This document shows, piece after piece, positions 24,100 to 31,902 of a DNA stretch of 33,996 bases. Position 1 is the stretch's first letter. The number at the start of each line of letters is the position of its first letter. Source of the DNA: Paracoccaceae bacterium. GTDB taxonomy: Bacteria > Pseudomonadota > Alphaproteobacteria > Rhodobacterales > Rhodobacteraceae. The position numbers and the translations under genes were made by a program. The stretch lies in the NCBI GenBank assembly GCA_020628545.1, contig JAHDEX010000043.1, forward strand, positions 1,904 to 35,899, given 5' to 3'. The notes under the pieces were generated by a model. It made no database searches and was not told the DNA's origin. It worked only from the letters and a program-made list of their open reading frames with translations.

Positions 24100-24905
24100 T
24101 GGCGGATACGCCACCAAGTTCCCCCAACAACTGGGATGATCTGACGGTTCGTCTGATGTCAGGCGCGGCGATGATGGTCGTCGGCGCTATTGGTGTCATT
24201 CTCGGCGGTGTCTGGTTCCAGATGATGGTGGTTTTCGTGACTGCCGTGATGGTTTGGGAATTGTGGATGATGATCCGCCCCGAATCCGCGACCTCCGGCA
24301 TGTTGCTTGCCGCAGGCGGCGCGTCGGTGATGTCCGGACTGCTGCTTGATCAGACGTGGGTCGGGTTGCTTTTGCTTCTGGTCGTGCCCGCGATTGGCGC
24401 GACTTATCTGAAAACGGAACGGATTACATTCTTTATCTTTGCGCTTGGTATTCAGCTTGCAGGCTGGGGCTTGGTCCAATTCCGCGAAGACTATGGTTTT
24501 ACCTGGATCCTATGGATGATCTTAGTCGTCGTAGCGACTGATATATTTGGATATTTTGCAGGCCGCACCTTTGGCGGTCCAAAGTTCTGGCCCAAGGTCA
24601 GCCCGAAGAAAACCTGGAGCGGGACCACAGCAGGATGGCTTGCGGCAGGCGTGGTTGGGGCGATTTTCGCGGTTTGGACTAATGCAGGATGGGTGATCGT
24701 GCCGATCTCGATGATCCTTAGTTTTGCAAGCCAGATGGGCGATATCGCCGAAAGCGCATTGAAGCGACGCATGGGGGTGAAAGACAGCTCTGCCCTGATC
24801 CCCGGACATGGCGGGTTGTTTGATAGGTTTGACGCGCTGCTTGGCGCCGCGCTGTTCATGCTGCTTGTCGCTTATATTTTTGATGTGCCGGGTGTGGCGT
24901 TTTAA
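24099..24905 (+). CDS. cdsA: Phosphatidate cytidylyltransferase
   Basis: 268 residues, polytopic membrane protein (seven or eight hydrophobic segments, for example AAMMVVGAIGVILGGVWF and GLLLLLVVPAIGATYL). It makes CDP-diacylglycerol for phospholipid synthesis. The CdsA signature is at about 225-246: SALKRRMGVKDSSALIPGHG, then the GHGGLFDRFD motif with the metal-binding Asp. The ATG overlaps the uppS TAA by one base. In relatives dxr usually follows, but not here. Confidence 0.95.
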   Translation: MADTPPSSPNNWDDLTVRLMSGAAMMVVGAIGVILGGVWFQMMVVFVTAVMVWELWMMIRPESATSGMLLAAGGASVMSGLLLDQTWVGLLLLLVVPAIGATYLKTERITFFIFALGIQLAGWGLVQFREDYGFTWILWMILVVVATDIFGYFAGRTFGGPKFWPKVSPKKTWSGTTAGWLAAGVVGAIFAVWTNAGWVIVPISMILSFASQMGDIAESALKRRMGVKDSSALIPGHGGLFDRFDALLGAALFMLLVAYIFDVPGVAF

Positions 24906-25076
24906 GGGTGCGGGGTGCGCGCATTTATGATTTGGCCAAAGTATCATGATAGGCCAGACCATTATGCCGACGCGCGACGGGCTGAAAAATGTCAAATTGC
25001 CCCTACATAGGGGTGAACGGACCGACCCCGACAGATCGCCTTACGCGCGATCTGGGACAAAGACCTGAGGTAAACC
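24906..25076. other. Gap between cdsA and rseP where dxr is expected
   Basis: 171 bases with no gene. It contains two small inverted repeats: CCCCT-acat-AGGGG (25000-25013) and CAGATCGC-cttacgc-GCGATCTG (25032-25054, 8 perfect pairs). These could be a leader structure for rseP or a scar. No Dxr-like peptide can be read in any frame. GAGG (25067-25070) is the ribosome site for the GTG start of rseP. Confidence 0.5.
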
Positions 25077-26411
25077 GTGGATCTGATGTCAATTCTGCCA
25101 GCCCTTGGCGGCACAGCCTGGACGATCATCTTTTTTGTCATCGCGCTCTCTGTGATCGTCGCGATCCACGAGTATGGTCACTACATCATCGGTCGACTCT
25201 GTGGCATCCACGCCGAAGTCTTCAGCATCGGTTTTGGTAAAGTGCTGTTTGCGCGCGAAGACAAACACGGCACCAAATGGCAGATCGCGGCCTTGCCATT
25301 CGGCGGCTATGTGAAGTTTTTGGGTGACGCGAACGCGGCGAGCGTGGGCGGCACAGATACCGTTGCGGAATTCAGTCCGCGTAACACCATGCTGGGTGCG
25401 CCGTTGTGGGCGCGGGCGGCCACAGTTGCGGCGGGGCCGATATTTAACTTCATCTTCGCCATCTTCATTTTTGCGGGCTACATGATGTGGGAAGGTCAGA
25501 CGACCGACCCGCTCACCTATGGAAGCTCGCCTGAACTGCCTGCAGATTACGTTTCTGAGCTGGAACCGGGCGATCAGATTGTCGCCATTGACGGATTCAC
25601 GATTGGGGAACCGGACTTCGTGTTGCGGAACACGGATTTGATTGAGGTGAAACCACAGATGGACTGGACCGTTGTGCGCGACGGCGAAGAGATCGTGGTG
25701 ACTGGCCCATATCCTATTCTATCGCGCGTCTCGAACGTCGTGCCACGCTCTGCCGCTGACGATGCTGGCGTGCGGATCGGGGATTTCGTGACCCACGTCA
25801 ATGGCGATCGGATCCACGCGATCCGTGACATCATCCGGATCAAGGATGAGACGGACAATGCACCGATGGAGCTGACGATCCTGCGTGATGGGGAATCGTT
25901 CAATTCGGTCATGACCCCGCGCCGCTCTGACCGACCGCTGCCGGAAGGCGGATTTGAGGTTCAATATCTGATCGGATTGGGGGGCGAGATCTACTTCTCG
26001 CCTGAGGTTCAATCTGTCGGGATATTCGAAGCGTTGTGGTCAGGGACGCAAGAGACTTGGTGGCGTATCACCACATCCTTGTCCGGGATCTGGAACATCA
26101 TCACTGGCGGTATCTCAAGCTGTAACCTATCCGGGCCGGTAGGCATCGCGCAGACCTCGGGATCTATGGCGCAGCAGGGGGCAGATAGCTTTGTCCTGTT
26201 CATCGGAATTCTGTCTGTTGCAGTTGGCCTTCTCAACCTATTGCCGATTCCGGTTCTTGATGGGGGGCATCTGGTTTTCCACGCCTATGAAGCTGTCACA
26301 CGGCGCAAGCCCTCTGATGGCGCGTTGCGGGTGCTGATGTCCTTTGGTCTTGCGATCATCATGTCTGTGATGGTGTTTGGACTGCTCAATGACCTCGTGC
26401 TTTGCCCGTGA
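25077..26411 (+). CDS. rseP: RIP metalloprotease RseP (site-2 protease)
   Basis: 444 residues from a GTG at 25077, with GAGG six bases upstream; an ATG at 25086 is too far from it. The zinc motif HEYGH is His31-Glu-x-x-His35 in the first membrane helix. The second motif, LLPIPVLDGGH, carries Asp395. Two PDZ domains lie in between (about 110-290, with SELEPGDQIVAIDGF and DDAGVRIGDFVTHVNGD). It cleaves membrane-bound anti-sigma factors and leftover signal peptides inside the inner membrane. Upstream of bamA and skp, it fits the envelope-stress role, although a small independent gene separates it from bamA. Confidence 0.95.
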   Translation: MDLMSILPALGGTAWTIIFFVIALSVIVAIHEYGHYIIGRLCGIHAEVFSIGFGKVLFAREDKHGTKWQIAALPFGGYVKFLGDANAASVGGTDTVAEFSPRNTMLGAPLWARAATVAAGPIFNFIFAIFIFAGYMMWEGQTTDPLTYGSSPELPADYVSELEPGDQIVAIDGFTIGEPDFVLRNTDLIEVKPQMDWTVVRDGEEIVVTGPYPILSRVSNVVPRSAADDAGVRIGDFVTHVNGDRIHAIRDIIRIKDETDNAPMELTILRDGESFNSVMTPRRSDRPLPEGGFEVQYLIGLGGEIYFSPEVQSVGIFEALWSGTQETWWRITTSLSGIWNIITGGISSCNLSGPVGIAQTSGSMAQQGADSFVLFIGILSVAVGLLNLLPIPVLDGGHLVFHAYEAVTRRKPSDGALRVLMSFGLAIIMSVMVFGLLNDLVLCP

Positions 26412-26436
26412 TTTTTTCGGGCGGACGGCACATCCG

Positions 26437-26445
26437 TGCTATAAT
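26437..26445 (+). promoter_or_regulatory. Extended -10 promoter of the 41-residue gene
   Basis: TGC-TATAAT is a perfect extended -10 (TGnTATAAT), 57 bases before the small gene's ATG. No good -35 is seen at 16-18 bases, as expected when the extended motif is used. It would give a start near 26452 and a leader of about 50 bases holding the hairpin at 26476-26495. Confidence 0.55.
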
Positions 26446-26475
26446 TGAGTCCATCTTTCGCCACATTCCGGCGTT

Positions 26476-26495
26476 ACCCTTTAGAGAGAAAGGGT
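26476..26495 (+). promoter_or_regulatory. Leader hairpin masking the Shine-Dalgarno of the 41-residue gene
   Basis: ACCCTTT (26476-26482), the loop AGAGAG and AAAGGGT (26489-26495) form a 7-bp perfect stem. The right arm contains AAAGGG, which is the ribosome site for the ATG at 26502. When paired, translation should be blocked. The layout resembles that upstream of the gene at 6739. Confidence 0.55.
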
Positions 26496-26501
26496 TTTGT
26501 C

Positions 26502-26627
26502 ATGCAAACAATCGTCGAAAGCTATAAAAGCGTTTCGGTTCTCGTGAACCTGAACCTTGATAGGTTCCTGACCACGGCCACCGTGATCGGATCGTTGTAC
26601 TTCGCGACCTACCTTATCTTGGGCTAG
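26502..26627 (+). CDS. 41-residue single-span membrane protein, independent unit
   Basis: 41 residues from the ATG at 26502, after AAAGGG with seven bases of spacing. An ATG at 26445 would add 19 residues but lies in the promoter. The N-terminal part (MQTIVESYKSVSVLVNLNLD) is mildly amphipathic. The end FLTTATVIGSLYFATYLILG is a membrane helix that runs to the last residue. It has its own extended -10 promoter, a hairpin over the ribosome site and a terminator, so it is expressed separately from the rseP-bamA run. This layout is typical of short membrane peptides under tight control, such as type I toxins or small stress peptides, but there is no evidence for toxicity and no antisense RNA was recognised. 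Family unknown. Confidence 0.65.
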   Translation: MQTIVESYKSVSVLVNLNLDRFLTTATVIGSLYFATYLILG

Positions 26628-26672
26628 GATCGGACAAGACCACCACAAAAGCCATCGCTAAGATGACAATGG

Positions 26673-26700
26673 CACCCCTTGGGGTGCTTTGTTGCTTTTG
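26673..26700 (+). terminator. Terminator after the 41-residue gene
   Basis: GCACCCC (26673-26679), TT and GGGGTGC (26682-26688), followed by TTTGTTGCTTTT, give a Rho-independent terminator 45 bases after the stop. It isolates bamA, which must have its own promoter in the AT-rich stretch before 26763. Confidence 0.75.
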
Positions 26701-26762
26701 ACAACCCCGTGAGAACACGTTACCCGTTTTCCTAATAATATTAAGCAAAGCGGGCATGAGGG

Positions 26763-29075
26763 ATGATCCAACGACTTGAGCGCGCCTTCGGGCAATTCTC
26801 CTCGGGCGCCAAGGTGGTTGCCTTGGTCAGTTCAGTGGCATTGATCACCGGTCTTCCAGACACGGCTTTTGCCCAGAGTTTTACATTTAATAACGTGGCA
26901 ATTAGCGGCAACCAGCGTGTTGCGGATGGCACCATCCTTACCTTTGCCGGGCTGACGCGCGGTGCGACCGTCGATGCAGCCGAAGTGAACGCGGCGAGCC
27001 AACGCATCCGCGAATCCGGTCTGTTCCAAAGTGTCGATGTGTCGACCTCTGGCGGGACACTTGTGATCAATGTTGTGGAATACCCAACGATCAATCGGAT
27101 CAACATCGAAGGAAACAGTCAGATCAGCGATGCAGAGCTGCTGAACGCCGTGCGCTCCGAACCGCGCCGGGTTTACACGCCTGCACAAGCAGAAGCCGAC
27201 GTTGCCGCGATCACGGATATCTATGCGAGCCGCGGTCGGATCAACGCGGTGGTCACGCCACGGATCATTCCCCAGTCTGAAAACCGTGTCGATTTGGTGT
27301 TCGAAGTGGTCGAGGCCGGGCTGACTGAGATTGAACGTATTTCGTTCATCGGCAACCGCAGTTTCTCGGAAGGGCGTTTGCGGCGGGTGCTGGACACAAA
27401 ACAGGCCGGTATTCTCAGGAACGTCATCCAGCGCGATACGTTCGCGCAGGACCGGATTGGACGGGATCGTCAGCTTCTGACTGATTTTTATCAGTCTCGT
27501 GGATACGCTGACTTTCAGGTTCAGAACGTTGATGTGGCACTGACGCGCGAGCGTGATGCATATCTCGTGACCTTCAACATTCAGGAAGGGCAGCGCTTCG
27601 TCTTTGGAAACGTCAACGTCAGCAGCAGCATCCCTGAAGCAGACGCAGCCGTTTTCCGGAACGCTGTCACGGCGCGAACCGGCTCTTACTACTCACCTGT
27701 GCAGATCGAAAACGACATTGAGCGTCTGGAGATTCTGGCGACGCGTCTTGGGATCAACTTCTTGCAGGTTGAACCGCGCATCACACGCGACGCCCGTGGG
27801 CTTGCGCTAAATGTCGAATATGCCTTGGTACGGGGTCGCCGCGTGTTCGTCGAACGCATCGACGTCGAAGGCAACAACGTGACGCTCGACCGGGTTGTGC
27901 GTAACCAGTTCCGTGTCGTGGAAGGCGACCCGTTCAATCCACGTGAAATCCGGGCCGCTGCACAGCGCATCCGTGCCTTGGGTTTCTTCCAGAACTCGAA
28001 TGTGGAAGCGCGTGAAGGGTCTTCCCCCAATCAGGTGGTGATCGACGTTGATGTGCAAGAAGGCCCAACGGGGTCCCTGACCTTTGGCGCCAACTACAAC
28101 ACCGACGTTGGCCTCGGACTGATCGCAAGCTACCGCCAGCAGAACTTCCTGGGTCGCGGGCAAGAGCTTGAGTTCCAGCTGAGCACGGCGGAAACGAACC
28201 GCGTGTTGAACTTCGATTTCTCCGAACCGAATTTCCTTGGGCGCGATCTGCGCTTTGGGATTGGTCTGGACTACCGGACCACTGACAACGAAAACGCGAA
28301 CTTTGACACCGAAACATTTGTGTTGCGGCCGTCGCTGAACTTCCCGGTGAGCGAGAATGGTCGTCTGACGGTGTTCTATGCCTTTAACTATGAGGATCTG
28401 ACCGACGTCGCAGATGACGTCAGTGTCGTGATCCAGAACGAGGCGGATGCTGGGGATATTACGACGAATTCGCTGGGATATTCTTACTCATACGATACAC
28501 GCCGTGGTGGCGTTGATCCGGTGACAAGCTTTGTCTTCCGGTTCGGTCAGGAATTTGGCTTCGGCGACAGTGACTTCGTGCGCACAACCGCACTAGCTGC
28601 GGTCGAGACAAAAGTTCTAGCTGAAGAAATCACGCTGCGTGCGACGATCGAAGGCGGCAACCTGAGCTATGCGAACAACGACAGCCGCGTGACGGATCGT
28701 TTCTTCGGTGGGTCCCGTACCATTCGCGGGTTTGAACCCGGTGGCATCGGGCCACGCGACGCGGACACAGGCGACGCGTTGGGGGGTAACACCTTTGCGG
28801 TTGCGCGGTTGGAAGCGGAGTTCCCGCTTGGTCTGCCAGAAGAGTACGGCATCTCCGGTGGTGTGTTCCTTGACCACGGTTCCGTCTGGGACGTGGGTGA
28901 AACGTTTGGCGCGAATGTCTTGTACGATGACTACACTGCGCGGACCGTCGCAGGTATCGCGGTATTCTGGGAAACACCAATCGGGCCATTGCGCTTCAAC
29001 TTCACCGAAGCCCTTGATGCGCAGGACGAGGATGAGACACGCTCTTTCGACGTGACGATCTCGACCCAGTTCTGA
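26763..29075 (+). CDS. bamA: Outer membrane protein assembly factor BamA
   Basis: 770 residues, normal for BamA. The signal peptide ends AFA-Q near residue 38. Five POTRA domains span about 39-370 (for example VAISGNQRVADGTI, NRINIEGNSQISDAEL and RISFIGNRSFSEGRL). The 16-stranded barrel (about 440-770) contains the FGFGD-like QEFGFGDSDF and the conserved VRGF/YR motif seen here as IRGFEPGGIGP. The C-terminal residue is Phe (STQF), the usual recognition end of outer membrane proteins. It is the central insertase for beta-barrel proteins. Its stop shares a base with the skp start. Confidence 0.97.
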   Translation: MIQRLERAFGQFSSGAKVVALVSSVALITGLPDTAFAQSFTFNNVAISGNQRVADGTILTFAGLTRGATVDAAEVNAASQRIRESGLFQSVDVSTSGGTLVINVVEYPTINRINIEGNSQISDAELLNAVRSEPRRVYTPAQAEADVAAITDIYASRGRINAVVTPRIIPQSENRVDLVFEVVEAGLTEIERISFIGNRSFSEGRLRRVLDTKQAGILRNVIQRDTFAQDRIGRDRQLLTDFYQSRGYADFQVQNVDVALTRERDAYLVTFNIQEGQRFVFGNVNVSSSIPEADAAVFRNAVTARTGSYYSPVQIENDIERLEILATRLGINFLQVEPRITRDARGLALNVEYALVRGRRVFVERIDVEGNNVTLDRVVRNQFRVVEGDPFNPREIRAAAQRIRALGFFQNSNVEAREGSSPNQVVIDVDVQEGPTGSLTFGANYNTDVGLGLIASYRQQNFLGRGQELEFQLSTAETNRVLNFDFSEPNFLGRDLRFGIGLDYRTTDNENANFDTETFVLRPSLNFPVSENGRLTVFYAFNYEDLTDVADDVSVVIQNEADAGDITTNSLGYSYSYDTRRGGVDPVTSFVFRFGQEFGFGDSDFVRTTALAAVETKVLAEEITLRATIEGGNLSYANNDSRVTDRFFGGSRTIRGFEPGGIGPRDADTGDALGGNTFAVARLEAEFPLGLPEEYGISGGVFLDHGSVWDVGETFGANVLYDDYTARTVAGIAVFWETPIGPLRFNFTEALDAQDEDETRSFDVTISTQF

Positions 29076-29704
29076 TGTTGCACTTTCTGCGTGTGACTTT
29101 GATGGCCGCTTTCGCGGCCATCGGCACCTTTGGGTGGGCCCAAGAGGTACGCGCGCCGCGTGTTGCTCCGTCGCCGATCATGATTGTGGATTTTGAGCGG
29201 GTTTTCAGCGAGTCGCTTTACGGTCAACGGATCACTGCTGATCTGAATGCAGAACGGGAGCGGGTTCAGGCGGAGAATGATCGTCTGGCCGAAGAGCTTT
29301 TGGCAGAGGAAAGCGCTTTGACAGAAGCGCGCGGTGCTATGGACCCCGAGGCTTTTCGAGAAGCCGCAACGGCCTTCGACGAGTGGGCACAGAGCGTTCG
29401 CGCCAGCCGGGAGGCCGAGCAAGACCGACTTGTGACTTTGCGCGACAATGAACGCGCGCGCTTTGTCGAACGGATCCAGCCGTTGATGAGCGAAATGATG
29501 ATCGAGCGCGGCGCGGTTGTGACAATGGACAGACGTGCGGTGATCGAGGCTTTGGATACGGCAAACGCCACCGAAGAAGCCATTGAGGTGATCAATGCGG
29601 TTTTGGGGGACGGCCGTCGCGACCCGGCCGACAGCCCGCCACTGCGACCACAACGGCCAGCAGACAACAACGCTGCTGAGCCCGGCTTGTCCGACGAAGA
29701 TTGA
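29075..29704 (+). CDS. skp: OmpH/Skp-family periplasmic chaperone
   Basis: 209 residues. A signal peptide (1-22, FGWA-Q) is followed by a long charged helical coiled-coil (about 45-150: SLYGQRITADLNAERERVQ and EELLAEESALTEARG), typical of the tentacles of Skp. The C-terminal 40 residues are Pro/Asp/Glu-rich and extend beyond E. coli Skp. It would carry unfolded outer membrane proteins to BamA. ATG overlaps the bamA TGA (TGATG). Confidence 0.92.
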   Translation: MLHFLRVTLMAAFAAIGTFGWAQEVRAPRVAPSPIMIVDFERVFSESLYGQRITADLNAERERVQAENDRLAEELLAEESALTEARGAMDPEAFREAATAFDEWAQSVRASREAEQDRLVTLRDNERARFVERIQPLMSEMMIERGAVVTMDRRAVIEALDTANATEEAIEVINAVLGDGRRDPADSPPLRPQRPADNNAAEPGLSDED

Positions 29705-29765
29705 CTTGATACTCAATTCCTTACCATAGATCGCAAAGATCGACGGACGCAGAAAGGACACCTGC

Positions 29766-30227
29766 ATGACCGAGACGCCGACAGAGGCCGACATCCACCT
29801 CATCCAATCGATTTTGCCGCACCGCTACCCGTTTCTGCTGGTGGACAAAGTGCACAGCATCGACGGGACGACATCGGCCATCGGCGTCAAGAATGTCACG
29901 ATGAATGAACCCCACTTTCAGGGCCACTTCCCCGGCACGCCAATCATGCCGGGTGTCACCATTGTTGAGGCGATGGCGCAGACGGCCGCGGTGATGGTGG
30001 GGACGTCGATGGGTCTGACAGATGGCAACTTGCTCGTCTACTTTATGGGCATCGACAATTGTAAGTTCCGTCGCAAGGTCATTCCGGGTGATGTTCTTGA
30101 AATGAAGCTCGAAACCACGCGCGGTAAACCCGGGGGCAAGGTCTGGAAATTTCGGGGTGTTGCATCTGTTGATGGTGAAATGGCGGCTGAAGCAGACTTC
30201 ACCGCCATGATGGATATGCAGGGCTGA
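29766..30227 (+). CDS. fabZ: 3-hydroxyacyl-ACP dehydratase FabZ
   Basis: 153 residues, hot-dog fold. Catalytic His54 and Glu68 are in [31 protein letters not shown] (19-29) is the family start. It dehydrates 3-hydroxyacyl-ACP in fatty acid elongation and competes with LpxA and LpxD for their substrate, which explains its conserved place. Its stop TGA shares its last base with the lpxA ATG. Confidence 0.97.
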   Translation: MTETPTEADIHLIQSILPHRYPFLLVDKVHSIDGTTSAIGVKNVTMNEPHFQGHFPGTPIMPGVTIVEAMAQTAAVMVGTSMGLTDGNLLVYFMGIDNCKFRRKVIPGDVLEMKLETTRGKPGGKVWKFRGVASVDGEMAAEADFTAMMDMQG

Positions 30228-31009
30228 TGGCTGACATCCACCCCAGTGCCGTGATCGACCCTGGTGCGGTCATTGGTGAGGGCTGCAGCATTGGGCCTCT
30301 GTGCGTGGTGGGGCCAGAAGTAGTACTCGGTGCGAATGTTACCTTAAAAAGCCATGTGGTCGTCACTGGTGACACGCAGGTGGGTGACGATACGACGGTC
30401 TTTCCTTTCGCGGTGATCGGGGAAATTCCTCAGGATCTAAAGTTTGGCGGTGAGAAAACGCAACTCCGCATCGGGGCCCGTAACCGGATCAGAGAGCATG
30501 TGACCATGAACACCGGTACGGCAGGTGGCGGTGGTCTGACACAAGTAGGTGACGACAACCTGTTCATGGCCGGTTGCCACATCGCGCATGATGCGAAAGT
30601 TGGGAACCGCACCGTCATCGTCAATAACTCTGCCATAGCGGGCCACTGCATCATTGAGGATGACGTAATCATAGGCGGCCTGTGTGGCGTGCATCAATTT
30701 GTGCGCGTCGGCAAAGGGGCGATCATCGGCGCATTATCAATGGTGACCGCTGATGTGATTCCGCATGGCTTGGTCATGGGGCAACGCGGTGTGCTGGACG
30801 GTTTGAACCTCGTCGGCCTGAAGCGCAAAGGCGTGGCGCGCAGCGATATAACAGCGCTTCGGGCAGCGTTTCAGATGCTCAAGGACGGTGAAGGCACGTT
30901 CCATGATCGCGCCGCGCGCCTCAAGGAAGAAAGCGAAAGCGACTTTGTGCGCGAGATGGTGGATTTCATCCTCGGCCCGAGTGATCGCAGCTTTCTGACA
31001 CCCAAGTAA
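30227..31009 (+). CDS. lpxA: UDP-N-acetylglucosamine O-acyltransferase
   Basis: 260 residues. First enzyme of lipid A synthesis, transferring a 3-hydroxyacyl chain from ACP. The left-handed beta helix has hexapeptide repeats over about 5-190. The catalytic base is His121 in GCHIAHDAKVGN. The helical C-terminal domain carries LNLVGLKRKGVARSDI. By eye, the position of the E. coli chain-length ruler Gly173 is Ala169 (in IIGALSMV), which may shorten the preferred chain. It overlaps fabZ and lpxI by one base each, so the group is translationally coupled. Confidence 0.97.
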   Translation: MADIHPSAVIDPGAVIGEGCSIGPLCVVGPEVVLGANVTLKSHVVVTGDTQVGDDTTVFPFAVIGEIPQDLKFGGEKTQLRIGARNRIREHVTMNTGTAGGGGLTQVGDDNLFMAGCHIAHDAKVGNRTVIVNNSAIAGHCIIEDDVIIGGLCGVHQFVRVGKGAIIGALSMVTADVIPHGLVMGQRGVLDGLNLVGLKRKGVARSDITALRAAFQMLKDGEGTFHDRAARLKEESESDFVREMVDFILGPSDRSFLTPK

Positions 31010-31902
31010 TGCTTGCGTTGATTGCGGGAACTGGGGCGTTGCCGGTCGCAGTGGCTGAGCGACTATCTCAGCCTTATCTTGTGTGTGCCCTCGACGGCTT
31101 TGCACCGTCGCTGCCAGTCGACATCAACTTCCGGCTTGAACATCTTGGCAGTTTCCTTGCTGAGTTGAAGGACCGCGGTATCCGCCAGGTCTGCATGGCC
31201 GGTGCAATCCGGCGACCGCCAATTGACCCTACAGCGATTGACGCGGCAACGGCGCCGTTGGTGCCACAGATCCAGAAGGCCCTGACTTCGGGCGACGATG
31301 GAGCCTTGCGGGCGGTGATTGCGATATTTGAGGATGCGGGGCTTGAGATCGTCGCTGCGCATCAGGTGGCCTCCGATCTCTTGCCGCCTGCTGGTGTGCT
31401 GACAAAGGCGCAGCCCACGCCTGAGCACCATCAGGACGCGCAAGCCGGCGATATGGCATTGATTGACATGGGCTCTGCCGATAGCGGGCAGGCCTGCGTT
31501 CTGCAGGGTGGTAATGTCTTAATACGAGAGGATGCGAATGGCACCGATCACATGCTGCGCCGCTATGCGAAACTCTCTCACACGCCGCCGGTTGAGACTC
31601 CCTTTGATACACTCACCGACACGGTTGGCGATGCACTCGGTACGGTTGCTGATTGGCTGAGCGGGCCGGCTGCACCGCAAAAGGCGCTGCCGCTTCTGAT
31701 GAAAGGGCCGAAGCCGAACCAGGATCTGCGCGCGGATATGCCGGTCATTGGACCGGGTACCGCAGTCGCTGTGATCGATGCTGGGCTGGCGGGGATCGTG
31801 ATCGAAGCGGGTGGGGTGCTGGTGCTGGAACTGCCCGAAGTCATTGCGGCCCTCGATGCGCACGCCAAGTTTCTGTGGGTCCGGCCCCGAGGGACAGCAT
31901 GA
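31009..31902 (+). CDS. lpxI: UDP-2,3-diacylglucosamine pyrophosphatase, LpxI type
   Basis: 297 residues, DUF1009 family. It hydrolyses UDP-2,3-diacylglucosamine to lipid X and UMP, replacing LpxH in alphaproteobacteria. An N-terminal domain (about 1-125, AGTGALPVAVAERL) and a C-terminal domain are linked as in Caulobacter LpxI. LPLLMKGPKPNQDLRADMPVIGP (223-245 region) and TAVAVIDAGLAGIVIEAGG hold the conserved residues. It overlaps lpxB by four bases. Confidence 0.95.
   Translation: MLALIAGTGALPVAVAERLSQPYLVCALDGFAPSLPVDINFRLEHLGSFLAELKDRGIRQVCMAGAIRRPPIDPTAIDAATAPLVPQIQKALTSGDDGALRAVIAIFEDAGLEIVAAHQVASDLLPPAGVLTKAQPTPEHHQDAQAGDMALIDMGSADSGQACVLQGGNVLIREDANGTDHMLRRYAKLSHTPPVETPFDTLTDTVGDALGTVADWLSGPAAPQKALPLLMKGPKPNQDLRADMPVIGPGTAVAVIDAGLAGIVIEAGGVLVLELPEVIAALDAHAKFLWVRPRGTA

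Noticed and set aside
24949..25071. Short frame (ATG near 24949, about 40 residues) between cdsA and rseP, tested as a dxr remnant
   Set aside because: It has none of the Dxr features such as the NADPH-binding GATGSIG motif, and no ribosome site.
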